Shown in pieces: positions 1 to 8,952 of a DNA stretch of 64,000 nt (within the stretch, counting starts at the first letter, position 1; each line of letters opens with the position of its first letter). A program made the position numbers and the translations under genes. Origin of the DNA: Halomonas eurihalina (GTDB lineage: Bacteria > Pseudomonadota > Gammaproteobacteria > Pseudomonadales > Halomonadaceae); NCBI RefSeq assembly GCF_008274785.1, contig NZ_VTPU01000009.1, forward strand, positions 102,939 through 166,938. Reading direction: 5' to 3'. Under the pieces are notes generated by a model, which saw only the letters and a program-made list of their open reading frames with translations, was not told where the DNA came from and did no database searches.

Positions 1-1041
1 ACGCGGCCACAGTGCGGTCAGCAGCGCCTCGGAGAGCCCGCCGCCGATAAAGACCGCATCGGGCAACGGCAAGTCCTCCGGCGTCTTCCCGTTCAGCATT
101 TCCAGGGCATCGCCCTCGACCACCTCGAGCCAGTCGACACCGAGTTCCCGGGCGTTGTGGCGCGCCCGAGCCGCCCTTTCCGCATTGCGCTCGAGACCCA
201 GGGCACGGTTGTCCGGATGCGCCAGCAGCCACTCGATGGCGACCGAACCCGAGCCGGTGCCGATGTCCCACAGCCGCTCGCCCGGAGCCGGCGCCAGGGC
301 AGCCAGCGTCATGGCGCGGACCATCTGCCGGGTGATCTGGCCGTCGTGTTCGAACCAATCGTCCGGCCGCCCGGGAGTCAGCGGCAGCGCCGGCCCGTCG
401 CCATCGACCTCGAGGCCCACCGCCACCGGATGGGCGATATCGGCCGGCAAGGCGGCATCCGCGCGCAGGGCACGAACGCGTTCGTCGCCACCGCCGAGGG
501 CCTCCATCACGTGAAGCCGGCTGGCGCCGAAGCCGACATGCGCAAGCCAGCCGGCGAGCTCATTCACCGCCGCGCCGTCGCGCAGCAGCACCAGCAGGCG
601 GCGCCCGCGGTGCAAATACGGGCGCAGGCGCGTCAGCGGCCGGGCGTGCAGGCCCAGGCAGGTCACGCCCTCCAGCGCCCAGCCAAGCCGGGAGGCCGCC
701 AGGCTGAAGGTCGAGGGCGACGGCAGCACGCGCCACTCGCTGGGCGCGAGGTGTCGTGCCAGGGTCGCGCCGGCGCCGAACCAGAAGGGATCGCCCGACA
801 CCAGCATCACCGTTCGGCGACCGCGCTCGGCCAGCAGCTCGGGGATGCCGTCGGCGAAGGGCACCGGCCATTCGCGCACCTCGGCGGAAAGCGCCGGCAG
901 CAGACGCAGGTGACGTCGCGCACCGAACACCACCTCGGCGGCCTCCAGCGCCTCGCGGCTTGCCGGCGTCAGCCCCGCCGTGCCACTCTCGCCCCAGCCC
1001 AGCACCGTCAGCCAGGGAGCGTCGTCAACGTCCGTCATCAT
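1..1041 (-). CDS. cobL: Precorrin-6Y C5,15-methyltransferase (decarboxylating), 3' end cut by the window edge
   Basis: CobL methylates precorrin-6Y at C5 and C15 and decarboxylates the acetate side chain, giving precorrin-8X in aerobic cobalamin synthesis. The first 347 codons are visible. The N-terminal CbiE-type tetrapyrrole methylase domain shows VLGWGESG at about residues 13-20 and SGDPFWFGAG at about 82-91. The C-terminal CbiT-type SAM domain shows DIGTGSGS near residue 258 and FIGGG near the edge. The family is about 400 residues, so a short C-terminus is missing. Two adjacent ATG codons (1041 and 1038) are possible starts, with AAGGA upstream that lies inside cobK. The start overlaps the divergent cobK start codon. 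Confidence 0.93.
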   Translation of the reverse strand, partial: MMTDVDDAPWLTVLGWGESGTAGLTPASREALEAAEVVFGARRHLRLLPALSAEVREWPVPFADGIPELLAERGRRTVMLVSGDPFWFGAGATLARHLAPSEWRVLPSPSTFSLAASRLGWALEGVTCLGLHARPLTRLRPYLHRGRRLLVLLRDGAAVNELAGWLAHVGFGASRLHVMEALGGGDERVRALRADAALPADIAHPVAVGLEVDGDGPALPLTPGRPDDWFEHDGQITRQMVRAMTLAALAPAPGERLWDIGTGSGSVAIEWLLAHPDNRALGLERNAERAARARHNARELGVDWLEVVEGDALEMLNGKTPEDLPLPDAVFIGGGLSEALLTALWPR

Positions 1042-1804
1042 GAAAGTCCTTATCCTGGGCGGTACCACTGAAGCCAGCGCCCTGGCCAGCGCCCTGGCCG
1101 AGCGCGGGATCCCCGCGCTGTTCAGCTACGCCGGCCGCGTCAGCGCGCCCAAGCCGCAGCCGCTGCCCACTCGCGTTGGCGGTTTCGGCGGCGTGGAAGG
1201 GCTGGCCGCCTTTCTCGAAGCAGAGCGCATCACCCACCTGGTCGACGCCACTCATCCCTTCGCCGAGCAGATGAGCCGCAACGCCGTGGCTGCCGCCAAG
1301 CGGACGGGCACCGCGCTGATCGCCCTGACCCGGCCACCCTGGGAGCCTCAGCATGGCGATTGTGGACAGCCAGGCGATCGCTGGCAGCGGGTCGCCGACA
1401 TCGAGACGGCAGTGGCGGCGCTCGCCGGCCCACCGCAGCGAGTGCTGCTGGCGATCGGCCGCATGCACCTGGCGGCCTTCGCCGCCCGGCCCGAGCACCA
1501 CTACGTGCTGCGGCTGGTCGACCGGCCCGATAGCCCGCCGCCCCTGCCGCGCCACACCGTTACCGTCGACCGCGGCCCCTTCACCCGGGAAGGCGACCTG
1601 GCACTGCTGCGCGAGCACGGCATCGAACGCCTGGTGTGCAAGAACGCCGGCGGTACGGGGGCGGCAACCAAGCTCGAGGCCGCCCGCGCGCTGGGGATTC
1701 CAGTGGTGATGATCGACCGCCCGGCGCTGCCGCCCCGCCGCGAGGCGCATACCATCGACGACGTCCTGGCGTGGATGGATCACGACGCTGACCTCGGCGT
1801 ATAG
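1040..1804 (+). CDS. cobK: Precorrin-6A reductase
   Basis: CobK/CbiJ reduces precorrin-6A to precorrin-6Y with NADPH. The 254-residue product has the N-terminal Rossmann motif ILGGTTEAS at residues 5-13, an ATHPFAEQMS segment typical of the family, and a C-terminal VCKNAGGTGAATKLEAA segment. The length is normal. The ATG at 1040 is chosen because the conserved N-terminus begins there; an in-frame ATG at 980 would add 20 unrelated residues. It is the only plus-strand gene of the left cobalamin block: its start overlaps that of cobL, and its 3' end overlaps the convergent cobJ 3' end by 25 nt. No good ribosome binding site is visible upstream. Confidence 0.93.
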   Translation: MKVLILGGTTEASALASALAERGIPALFSYAGRVSAPKPQPLPTRVGGFGGVEGLAAFLEAERITHLVDATHPFAEQMSRNAVAAAKRTGTALIALTRPPWEPQHGDCGQPGDRWQRVADIETAVAALAGPPQRVLLAIGRMHLAAFAARPEHHYVLRLVDRPDSPPPLPRHTVTVDRGPFTREGDLALLREHGIERLVCKNAGGTGAATKLEAARALGIPVVMIDRPALPPRREAHTIDDVLAWMDHDADLGV

Positions 1805-2577
1805 ACCCACTCACGCCTTGCGCCCGGGATGCATCGCGTCAGGCTCGAGCCCACCATCACCAGGGTGCGCATGTCGACCATCTCGGGCGTCGCCTCACCC
1901 AGGGTAGTGACGCGCAGGCGTTCTTCCGGCGTGGAGACGGCCCGGGCGAACATGATCGGGCGCGCATTGCCGCAGGCCTCGCGCAGCACCGTCAGGGCAC
2001 GCGCGAAGCCCTCCGGCCGCGAGCGGGAGCGCGGGTTGTAGAAGGCCATGGCGAAGTCGGCCTCGGCGGCCAGGCGCAGGCGCTTCTCGATCAACGCCCA
2101 GGGCTTGAGGTTGTCGGAGAGGTTGAGACAGCAGAAGTCATGGCCCAGCGGCGCGCCCAGCCGTGCACTGGCGGCCAGCATGGCCGAGACGCCCGGCAGT
2201 ACCTGGATGTCCAGCGACCGCCACTCGGGGCGCCCCGCTTCCAGCGCCTCGAATACCGCCGCTCCCATGGCGAATACTCCAGGGTCGCCCGAGGAGACGA
2301 CCGCTACCCGGCGACCCTCGGTGGCCATCTCGAGCGCTTGCTCGGCGCGGCGGATCTCCTCGCGGTTGTCCGAGCCGTGGCGGGTCAGCCCCGGTCGCGG
2401 CGTCACCCGCTCGACATAGGGCACATAACCCACCACGTCGGTGGCCTGTTCGAGCACGCCCGACGCCTCGGGGGTGACCATCGCCTCGCTGCCGGGGCCG
2501 AGACCGACGATCTTCAGCCACCCGCGCGGAACCCGCTCACGTTCGCCAGGCCGTGACCCGGCTTTTGCTTCGCTCAT
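1780..2577 (-). CDS. cobJ: Precorrin-3B C17-methyltransferase
   Basis: CobJ methylates precorrin-3B at C17 and contracts the ring, forming precorrin-4. The 265-residue protein is a tetrapyrrole methylase with KIVGLGPGSEAMVTPEA near residue 22, the YVPYVERV segment and SSGDPGVFAMGAA. The ATG at 2577 overlaps the cobI stop codon as ATGA, which argues for translational coupling. About 20 residues precede the usual family start. It is the last minus-strand gene before the convergent cobK, with which it shares 25 nt at the 3' end. Confidence 0.94.
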   Translation of the reverse strand: MSEAKAGSRPGERERVPRGWLKIVGLGPGSEAMVTPEASGVLEQATDVVGYVPYVERVTPRPGLTRHGSDNREEIRRAEQALEMATEGRRVAVVSSGDPGVFAMGAAVFEALEAGRPEWRSLDIQVLPGVSAMLAASARLGAPLGHDFCCLNLSDNLKPWALIEKRLRLAAEADFAMAFYNPRSRSRPEGFARALTVLREACGNARPIMFARAVSTPEERLRVTTLGEATPEMVDMRTLVMVGSSLTRCIPGARREWVYTPRSAS

Positions 2578-3299
2578 GGCCGCCTCCCGTTGCCGTGAAT
2601 CAGCAGGATCGAAAAGTACGGCACGCGGTCGCCCACGTCGCACAGCGGCACGATCCGTTCCTCGGCCATCGCCGCATACTCGATCAACCAGGCCTCGTCC
2701 TCGCGCCCGGCGCTCGCCAGGGCGCGGCGCAGCTTGTCCAGGTGGCGGCCGATCTTCATCACCACCAGGGCGTCGGTGCGCGCGATGCGTTCGACCAGCG
2801 TCGCCTCCGGCAGGGTCGCCATCAGCACGGTCAGCACATCGTCGCCCCAGGTCACCGGTCGGCCGGTGGCAGTCCAGGCCGCCGACATGCCGGTGATGCC
2901 GGGCACCACCGCGACCGGTACCCGCCCCTGCAATCGGGTATAGAGGTGCATGAAGGAGCCGTAGAAGAAGGGATCGCCCTCGCAGAGCACCACCACGTCC
3001 TGGCCCGCCTCGGCGATCTCGGCGAGCTGGGCGACCTGGCGCTCGTAGAAGGCCGCCAGCCACTCGTTGTAGCGCGGGTCGTCGAAGGGAATCTCGGTGG
3101 TGACCGGATACTCCATCGGCAGCTCGACGGCATCGTCGGCCAGCATGCCCTCGACGATGGTACGGGCGTGACCGGTGCGGCCCTTCTTGCGGAAATAGGC
3201 AACATGGCTGGCACCGCGGATCAGCCGATCGGCACGCACGCTCATCAGGTCCTGGCTACCGGGGCCGAGGCCGACCCCGTGGATGGTGCCCCGGCTCAT
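2574..3299 (-). CDS. cobI: Precorrin-2 C20-methyltransferase
   Basis: CobI adds the C20 methyl group to precorrin-2, giving precorrin-3A, the substrate of CobG encoded in the same operon. The 241-residue protein has the methylase nucleotide-binding motif GVGLGPGSQDLMS near residues 8-20, LCEGDPFFYGS and VVPGITGMSA. The ATG at 3299 overlaps the cobH stop as ATGA, and the stop overlaps the cobJ start in the same way. Length and motifs fit the family throughout. Confidence 0.95.
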   Translation of the reverse strand: MSRGTIHGVGLGPGSQDLMSVRADRLIRGASHVAYFRKKGRTGHARTIVEGMLADDAVELPMEYPVTTEIPFDDPRYNEWLAAFYERQVAQLAEIAEAGQDVVVLCEGDPFFYGSFMHLYTRLQGRVPVAVVPGITGMSAAWTATGRPVTWGDDVLTVLMATLPEATLVERIARTDALVVMKIGRHLDKLRRALASAGREDEAWLIEYAAMAEERIVPLCDVGDRVPYFSILLIHGNGRRP

Positions 3300-3928
3300 T
3301 CGCGACGATCCGCGATGGCGTTGACGGCGGCCACCGTCACCGCACTGCCGCCGAGTCGCCCATCGACGATGGCGCAGGGCGCCGCGGCGCTCTCCCACAA
3401 TGCCTGCTTGGATTCGGCCGCGCCGACGAATCCCACCGGGCAGCCGATGATGGCCGCCGGGCGCGGGCAGTGCGGGTCTTCCAGCATGTTCAGCAAGTGA
3501 AAAAGCGCGGTCGGCGCATTGCCGATCGCCACCACTGCGCCCTCCAGATGGGGTCGCCACAGTTCCAGGGCCGCCGCCGAGCGGGTGTTGGCCATCTCCC
3601 GAGCCAGGCCGGGCACTCGCTCGTCGTGCAGCGTGCAGAGAATGGCGTTGTCCGCCGGCAGACGCTGGCGGGTGATGCCCTCGGCGACCATGCGCGCGTC
3701 GCACAGGACCGGCGCGCCGCCTTGCAGCGCCGACCGGGCCCGACTCACCACAGCATCGCGGAAGCGGATGTGCGGCGCCAGCGCCACCAGGCCGGCGGCA
3801 TGGATCATGCGTACGGCCACCGGCTCCTCCTCCGGCGCGAAGCGTGCCAGTTCGGCCTCGCGCCGAATGATGGCAAAGGACTCCCGGTAGATCGACGGTC
3901 CATCGGTTTCATAGACGTGAGGCATCAT
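3296..3928 (-). CDS. cobH: Precorrin-8X methylmutase
   Basis: CobH moves the C11 methyl group to C12, making hydrogenobyrinic acid. The product of about 210 residues contains RMIHAAG with His at position 43 from this start, matching the catalytic His of the family. It also has CDARMVAEGI, GNAPTALFHLL and IGCPVGFVGAAESK. Start options are the paired ATGs at 3928/3925 or an ATG at 3964; 3928 gives the usual N-terminus and a 20-nt overlap with cobG. The stop overlaps the cobI ATG. Confidence 0.94.
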   Translation of the reverse strand: MMPHVYETDGPSIYRESFAIIRREAELARFAPEEEPVAVRMIHAAGLVALAPHIRFRDAVVSRARSALQGGAPVLCDARMVAEGITRQRLPADNAILCTLHDERVPGLAREMANTRSAAALELWRPHLEGAVVAIGNAPTALFHLLNMLEDPHCPRPAAIIGCPVGFVGAAESKQALWESAAAPCAIVDGRLGGSAVTVAAVNAIADRRE

Positions 3929-5093
3929 GTTTCCCCAGGTATTCGATAACGTCGGTTTCACCAAGGCCGGTCGCGACCGGCGTGTCGTCGGCCCGCCCGT
4001 TCAGGATCAGGTCGAAGTGGCCGTCGCGTCCGCTCAGGCAAGCCTCGGCGGGCCGGCCACGGGCACAACCCTTGGTGCAGCCGGAAATATGTACTCGCCC
4101 CGGCCTCCGGCCATCGAGCCGTTCGGCCAGCGCCTGGGCCAACCCGAGGGTCGCCACGCTGGCCTGGGCGCAGTGGGGCGCCCCCGGACAAGCGTCCATG
4201 GCCAGCCGTGGGTCGCGCTCATCGACGATCAGCCCCTCGGCCGGCTCGGCGTCATCACCTGCGCCTTCCAGCAGCAGGCGCCGCCAGGGGCTGACACGGA
4301 TACCGGTAACGCTATCGGTGAGCGCGGCACGCAGCACCGAGGCCGGCGTGCGGCCGAAAGGCAGCCCGACCACTCGGCCGAGGGAGTGCTCACCCAGCGC
4401 GAGGCCCGTATCGTCTTCGACGGTCTCGGCGGGGGCCGTCGTGGGCGGCGCCCAGGCGGGCAACGGCGCGTCGAAGCGCTGCATGCGCCCGGCTCCGAGG
4501 CCACCAGCGTCGACGAACCACCAGGCCAGACGCCTCATCAGCGCGACGGCGGTTGCGACGTCGTCGACCGGCGTGCCCAGCTCGCGGCCATCGGCCCTCA
4601 CCAGCAGTCCACCATCGGCCGAGCGCTCGAGGCGCAGGTCGGCGGAGGCTTCGGTCAGCACCGGCGATGTACCGGCGTCGACGGCCAGCCCCCACTTGTC
4701 GGGCAAGGTCGGCCAGGCGTCGAAGCGCTCAACAAGAGGGCTCGCCGCCCGATGAATGGCGTCGCCGTCGCGCCAGTCCGGGGCAAGCAGCAATGCCGGG
4801 CGGCGCTCGGCCTCGGCGTCCGGGGCCACCAGGTCGTGCTCGAGCAGAAACGTCATCAACGCGGGCCAGCCAGCCTCGGTGACGCCGCGCAACTGCAGGT
4901 TGGCACGGCGGGTCAGCTCGATCAGCCCGCTGCCGAAGGTCTCGGCGGCGTCACACAATGCCAGCGACTGGTCGCGCCTGAGCCGGCCCATCTCGGGGCG
5001 CACGCGCACCAGCAGGCCGTCGCCGGTGGCCATGGGCCGCCAGGCTCCGGGGCACCAGCCTCGGACGCGGGGCTCGGCTGGCCTAGCCACCAT
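3909..5093 (-). CDS. cobG: Precorrin-3B synthase (oxygen-dependent)
   Basis: CobG hydroxylates precorrin-3A with molecular oxygen and forms the gamma-lactone, so its presence marks the aerobic cobalamin route. The 394-residue protein is of the sulfite/nitrite-reductase-like fold. The N-terminal half carries GLLVRVRPEMGRL. The C-terminal half carries CPGAPHCAQ and SGCTKGCARG, whose cysteines would hold the Fe-S cluster. The ATG at 5093 has GGGAGGG eight bases upstream and overlaps the cobN stop by 11 nt. A longer upstream frame only reads cobN out of frame and is discarded. Confidence 0.93.
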   Translation of the reverse strand: MVARPAEPRVRGWCPGAWRPMATGDGLLVRVRPEMGRLRRDQSLALCDAAETFGSGLIELTRRANLQLRGVTEAGWPALMTFLLEHDLVAPDAEAERRPALLLAPDWRDGDAIHRAASPLVERFDAWPTLPDKWGLAVDAGTSPVLTEASADLRLERSADGGLLVRADGRELGTPVDDVATAVALMRRLAWWFVDAGGLGAGRMQRFDAPLPAWAPPTTAPAETVEDDTGLALGEHSLGRVVGLPFGRTPASVLRAALTDSVTGIRVSPWRRLLLEGAGDDAEPAEGLIVDERDPRLAMDACPGAPHCAQASVATLGLAQALAERLDGRRPGRVHISGCTKGCARGRPAEACLSGRDGHFDLILNGRADDTPVATGLGETDVIEYLGKHDASRL

Positions 5094-8000
5094 GGGGCAG
5101 GCCCTCCCGGCGCTCGTCGAACTCGAGCAGCAGGTCCTGCAGCGCCTCGCCACGCTCGCCGGCCTCCTGCCACAGGCCGCGCTGGACCGCTTCCAGCAGT
5201 CGCTCGGCCATCTCCTCCAGCGCCGCGCCGTTGTGCTCGCGCAGGAAGCGCTGGTTGGTGTCGTCCAGCACCAGGGCATCGGTCACCTGGGCATACTGGT
5301 AGTCGGCCACCAGGTCGGTGGTGGCGTCGTAGGCAAACAACGCGTCCACGGTGGCGGCCATCTCGAAGGCGCCCTTGTAGCCGTGCTCGCGCATGGCCTC
5401 GATCCACTTGGGATTGAGCACCCGGGAACGGATCACTCGGGCAAGCTCTTCCTTCAGGGTGCGGATCCGTGGCCGCGCCGGGTTGGCGTGGTCGGCGTGG
5501 TAGATGGCCGGCGCCCGGCCGCCCAGCGCGCGACCGGCATTGGCCATGCCACCCTGGAAGGCGTAGTAGGTACTGGAGTCGAGGATGTCGTGCTCGCGAT
5601 TGTCCTGGTTGTGCATCACCGCTTGCAGCCCCTCGAGCTGGCGTTCGAAGGCGCGGCGCGCCTCGGTGCCGGACGCCGGGAACTGGCCGTAGGCGTAGGC
5701 GCCGGCCGAGAGGTAGGCCTCGGCCAGTTCATCGGCATTCTCCCAGGCCCGCGACTCGACCAGCCGCTCCACTCCGGTGCCGTACTCGCCGGGCCGGCTG
5801 CCGAATATCCGGTAGGCGGCCTCGCGGTCTGCCTCGTCGGGCGACAGGCCCGACGCCTCGAGCTCGCCGCGACGCGCTTCGACCGCCGTGCGGATGGTGT
5901 TGCCGTCGCCCGGCTCCTGATAGGCCGCCACTGCCCGCACCGCGGTATCGAACAGCCGGATGACATGGGGAAAGGCATCGCGGAAGAAGCCGGACACCCG
6001 CAGGGTGACATCCACCCGGGGGCGCCCGAGCAGCATGCCGGAGATCACCTCGACGTCGACCACTCGCTGCGAGCCGAATGACCAGATCGGCCGCACGCCC
6101 ATCAGGGCCATGGCCTGGGCAATGTCGTCGCCGCCGGTGCGCATGGTGGCGGTGCCCCAGATCGAAAGCCCCAGGCGGCGCGGGTAATCGCCGTGCTCCT
6201 GCAGATAGCGCTCGATGAATGCCTGGGCCGAGGCCTCGCCCAGCGACCAGGCGGCGGGCGACGGGACGCTCCGGTTGTCGACACTGAAGAAGTTGCGCCC
6301 GGTGGGCAGCACGTCGAGCCGACCACGGCTGGGGGCACCGCTGGGCCCGGGAGGCACGAAGCGCCCTTCGAGCCCATCGAGCAGCGCGCCGATTTCCCGC
6401 TCGGCACCGTCTTGCATGTCGGCCCAGAGCCCGTCGCGGGCATGGCGGCACAGCACGGCAGTGGCCGGGTAGTCACGGGCCAGCTCATCCGAGTCGCCCG
6501 GCTCGAGCACATGATCGGCCACCAGCCGCTCGGCGAGCTGCTCGAGCCGCTCGTGGGTGTCGGCAGCGCTGCGCCAGGGGGCATCGCTCAACTCGGCCAG
6601 CGCCGCCGGCCTCGAGCCCCGCCAGGGTTCGGCCCCGGCCGCCAGTGGATCGAAGCTAGTGCCTTGGTCATCCGACTCGCACAGCCCCAGGTCATCCGCC
6701 AGGGCATGCAGCAGGCCGCGCTGGGTCGGTGCCTGCCCGCGTGGCAACCTCAGGATGGCGACCAGGGTCGCCGCCCGCTTGGCCGGCGGCGGCAAGGTCC
6801 CCAGCACGTGCAGGCCATGACGAATCTGGGCTTCCTTGATATCGCACAGATAGGTGTCGAGCTCGTTGAGCAGGCTTTCGTCGTCCGCGGCGACCTCGTC
6901 ACCCACCGCCTGGCTCAGTTCCCGGTCGATGCCGGTGTCGCGCAGGTGCTCGAGGATGCGCTCGCGCAGCAGGGCTTCGCGCCGCGGATCCATGCCCAGC
7001 GCCTGATAATACTCGTCGGTCAGGGACTCCAGCTCGGCCATGGCGCCGTACAGCTCGGCCCGTGCCAGCGGCGGCATCAGGTGGTCGATGATCACCGCCT
7101 GGCTGCGGCGCTTGGCCTGGGCGCCCTCGCCCGGGTCGTTGACGATGAACGGATAGAAGTGCGGCAGCGGCCCCAGGGCGATGTCCGGCCAGCACTCGGC
7201 AGACAGCGCGGTACTCTTGCCGGGCAGCCATTCCAGGTTGCCGTGCTTGCCGACGTGGATCACCGCATCCACCCGGTAGTGCTCGCGCAGCCAGTAATAG
7301 AACGCCAGGTAGCTGTGGGGCGGCACCAACTCGGTATCGTGATAGCTCCGGGTCGGATCGGCGGCCGGGCCGTCGTCGATGTCACGCGACGGCTGGATGC
7401 CGACGAAGGTCTCGCCCAGCCGGATGCCGGCGATCAGCAGCCGCCCCTGGCGATGCTTGGGATCCTGCTCGGGCGCGCCCCAGCGCCGCCAGACCGCCTC
7501 CTGAAGCGTGATCGGCAAGGTGCGGAACCAGGCCAGGTAGTCGTCGACGCCAAGGCTCTGCCAGCTGCCTCGCCAGGCCAGCGACTGCGGGTCGTTGGTC
7601 ACGCTGCCCTGAAGGCGGCGTATCAGTTCGTCGCCGTCTGCGGGCAGGTCGACGAGCGGGTAGCCGGCCGCCTCGAGCGCGCGCAGCAGGTTGAGCGTCG
7701 AGGCCGGGGTGTCCAGGCCGACGCCGTTGCCGATGCGGCCGTCGCGTGTGGGATAGTTGGCCAGCACCAACGCCAGGCGCTTGTCGGCGTTGGGCGTGTG
7801 GCGCAGCCGTGCGTAGCGCCAGGCCAGCTCGGCGACGAAGGCGGCACGCTCGGGGTGCAGCCGATGGCGGACCACCGACAGCTGGCAGCGCTCGCTGTAA
7901 TGGGCCTCGGCCTTGAAGCCCACCGCCCGGGTGATGACACGCCCGTCCATTTCCGGCAGCACCACCTGCATGGCCACGTCGCGGCTGTGCAGGCCCGCCG

Positions 8001-8952
8001 CCTTGTCGCGCCAGTCCTCCTCGGTGCTGCTGGCGAGCATGGCCTGCAGCACGACCGGCCGGCCGACGAAGAGACTTTCCATGCCCGCGTCGAGCGCGCC
8101 ATCCGAGACATCGGCGTCGTCCGGTGCGCGATTGACGGAAAAGCCGGTGGTATTGACCACCAGGGCCGCGCCGGTTCGCTCGATCAGTCGATTGACGAAG
8201 GCAATGCAGGCCTCGTCCTTCAACGAGGCCACCGCCACCGCCAGCGGTTCGAGCCCACGGGCACGCAGCGCCTCGACCAGGCCGTCCAGCACGGCGGTGT
8301 TGGCGCCCTGCAGGTGGCTGCGGTAGAACAGCACCAGGCAGACCGGGCGTGCGGGATCGCGCCGGGCCTCCCAGTCCGCCAGGCTCGCCTCCGACTGTCC
8401 CGGCAGATGGATCAGCGCCGCGGGAATCGCCCTGGGCTCGCGCCACGCGAGCGGTGTCTGTTCCAGACATTCCGTGGCGACGAAGCGCAGCAGTTGCTCG
8501 GCGTTGTCGGCGCCGCCTTCCCTCAGGTAGCGCCATACCCGGCTCGCCACGTCGAACGGCACGCTGGAGGCCTGAAGCAGGGTGTCGTCCGGAGCGTCGC
8601 AGCCCGGCACCAGGATCAGTTGGCGCTCGCTGTCCGACGCTGCCCAGGCCTGCAGGCGCTCGAAGCCATACCGCCAGTAGGCGCTGCCGCCGAGCAACGA
8701 GACGATTACCAGGCGCGCGTGCTCCAGCACACGGTCCTCGTAGAGATCGTAGGCGGCGGGCTTGACCAGGTTCATCCAGTTGGCGAGCCGCAGCGTCGGA
8801 ATGCTCTCTCCCAGCCGTTCGGCCGCCAGGGCCAACGCCGACAGACTGCTGTCGGCGGCCGACAGGATCACGACCTCGGCGGGGTCCTGCTGCAGATCGA
8901 CGATGCCCTCGTCGTCGACGAAGCCCCCGGGCTTGGCGGCGAACAGGTGCAT
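5083..8952 (-). CDS. cobN: Cobaltochelatase subunit CobN
   Basis: CobN is the large, substrate-binding subunit of the ATP-dependent aerobic cobaltochelatase, inserting Co2+ into hydrogenobyrinic acid a,c-diamide. The 1289-residue length is normal for CobN/ChlH/BchH. Diagnostic stretches include VDAVIHVGKHGNLEWLPGK near residues 560-580 and SIWGTATMRTGGDDIAQAMALMG in the C-terminal third. The start codon shares one base with the cobW stop (TGATG) and has no good ribosome binding site of its own, so it is probably translated by coupling. The ATPase partner in this operon is the fused ChlID protein rather than CobS/CobT. Confidence 0.96.
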   Translation of the reverse strand: MHLFAAKPGGFVDDEGIVDLQQDPAEVVILSAADSSLSALALAAERLGESIPTLRLANWMNLVKPAAYDLYEDRVLEHARLVIVSLLGGSAYWRYGFERLQAWAASDSERQLILVPGCDAPDDTLLQASSVPFDVASRVWRYLREGGADNAEQLLRFVATECLEQTPLAWREPRAIPAALIHLPGQSEASLADWEARRDPARPVCLVLFYRSHLQGANTAVLDGLVEALRARGLEPLAVAVASLKDEACIAFVNRLIERTGAALVVNTTGFSVNRAPDDADVSDGALDAGMESLFVGRPVVLQAMLASSTEEDWRDKAAGLHSRDVAMQVVLPEMDGRVITRAVGFKAEAHYSERCQLSVVRHRLHPERAAFVAELAWRYARLRHTPNADKRLALVLANYPTRDGRIGNGVGLDTPASTLNLLRALEAAGYPLVDLPADGDELIRRLQGSVTNDPQSLAWRGSWQSLGVDDYLAWFRTLPITLQEAVWRRWGAPEQDPKHRQGRLLIAGIRLGETFVGIQPSRDIDDGPAADPTRSYHDTELVPPHSYLAFYYWLREHYRVDAVIHVGKHGNLEWLPGKSTALSAECWPDIALGPLPHFYPFIVNDPGEGAQAKRRSQAVIIDHLMPPLARAELYGAMAELESLTDEYYQALGMDPRREALLRERILEHLRDTGIDRELSQAVGDEVAADDESLLNELDTYLCDIKEAQIRHGLHVLGTLPPPAKRAATLVAILRLPRGQAPTQRGLLHALADDLGLCESDDQGTSFDPLAAGAEPWRGSRPAALAELSDAPWRSAADTHERLEQLAERLVADHVLEPGDSDELARDYPATAVLCRHARDGLWADMQDGAEREIGALLDGLEGRFVPPGPSGAPSRGRLDVLPTGRNFFSVDNRSVPSPAAWSLGEASAQAFIERYLQEHGDYPRRLGLSIWGTATMRTGGDDIAQAMALMGVRPIWSFGSQRVVDVEVISGMLLGRPRVDVTLRVSGFFRDAFPHVIRLFDTAVRAVAAYQEPGDGNTIRTAVEARRGELEASGLSPDEADREAAYRIFGSRPGEYGTGVERLVESRAWENADELAEAYLSAGAYAYGQFPASGTEARRAFERQLEGLQAVMHNQDNREHDILDSSTYYAFQGGMANAGRALGGRAPAIYHADHANPARPRIRTLKEELARVIRSRVLNPKWIEAMREHGYKGAFEMAATVDALFAYDATTDLVADYQYAQVTDALVLDDTNQRFLREHNGAALEEMAERLLEAVQRGLWQEAGERGEALQDLLLEFDERREGLPHGG

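Noticed and set aside
2852..3214. 120-codon minus-strand frame within cobI
   Set aside because: It is an out-of-frame reading of the cobI gene with Arg/Ser/Pro-rich translation and no start context.
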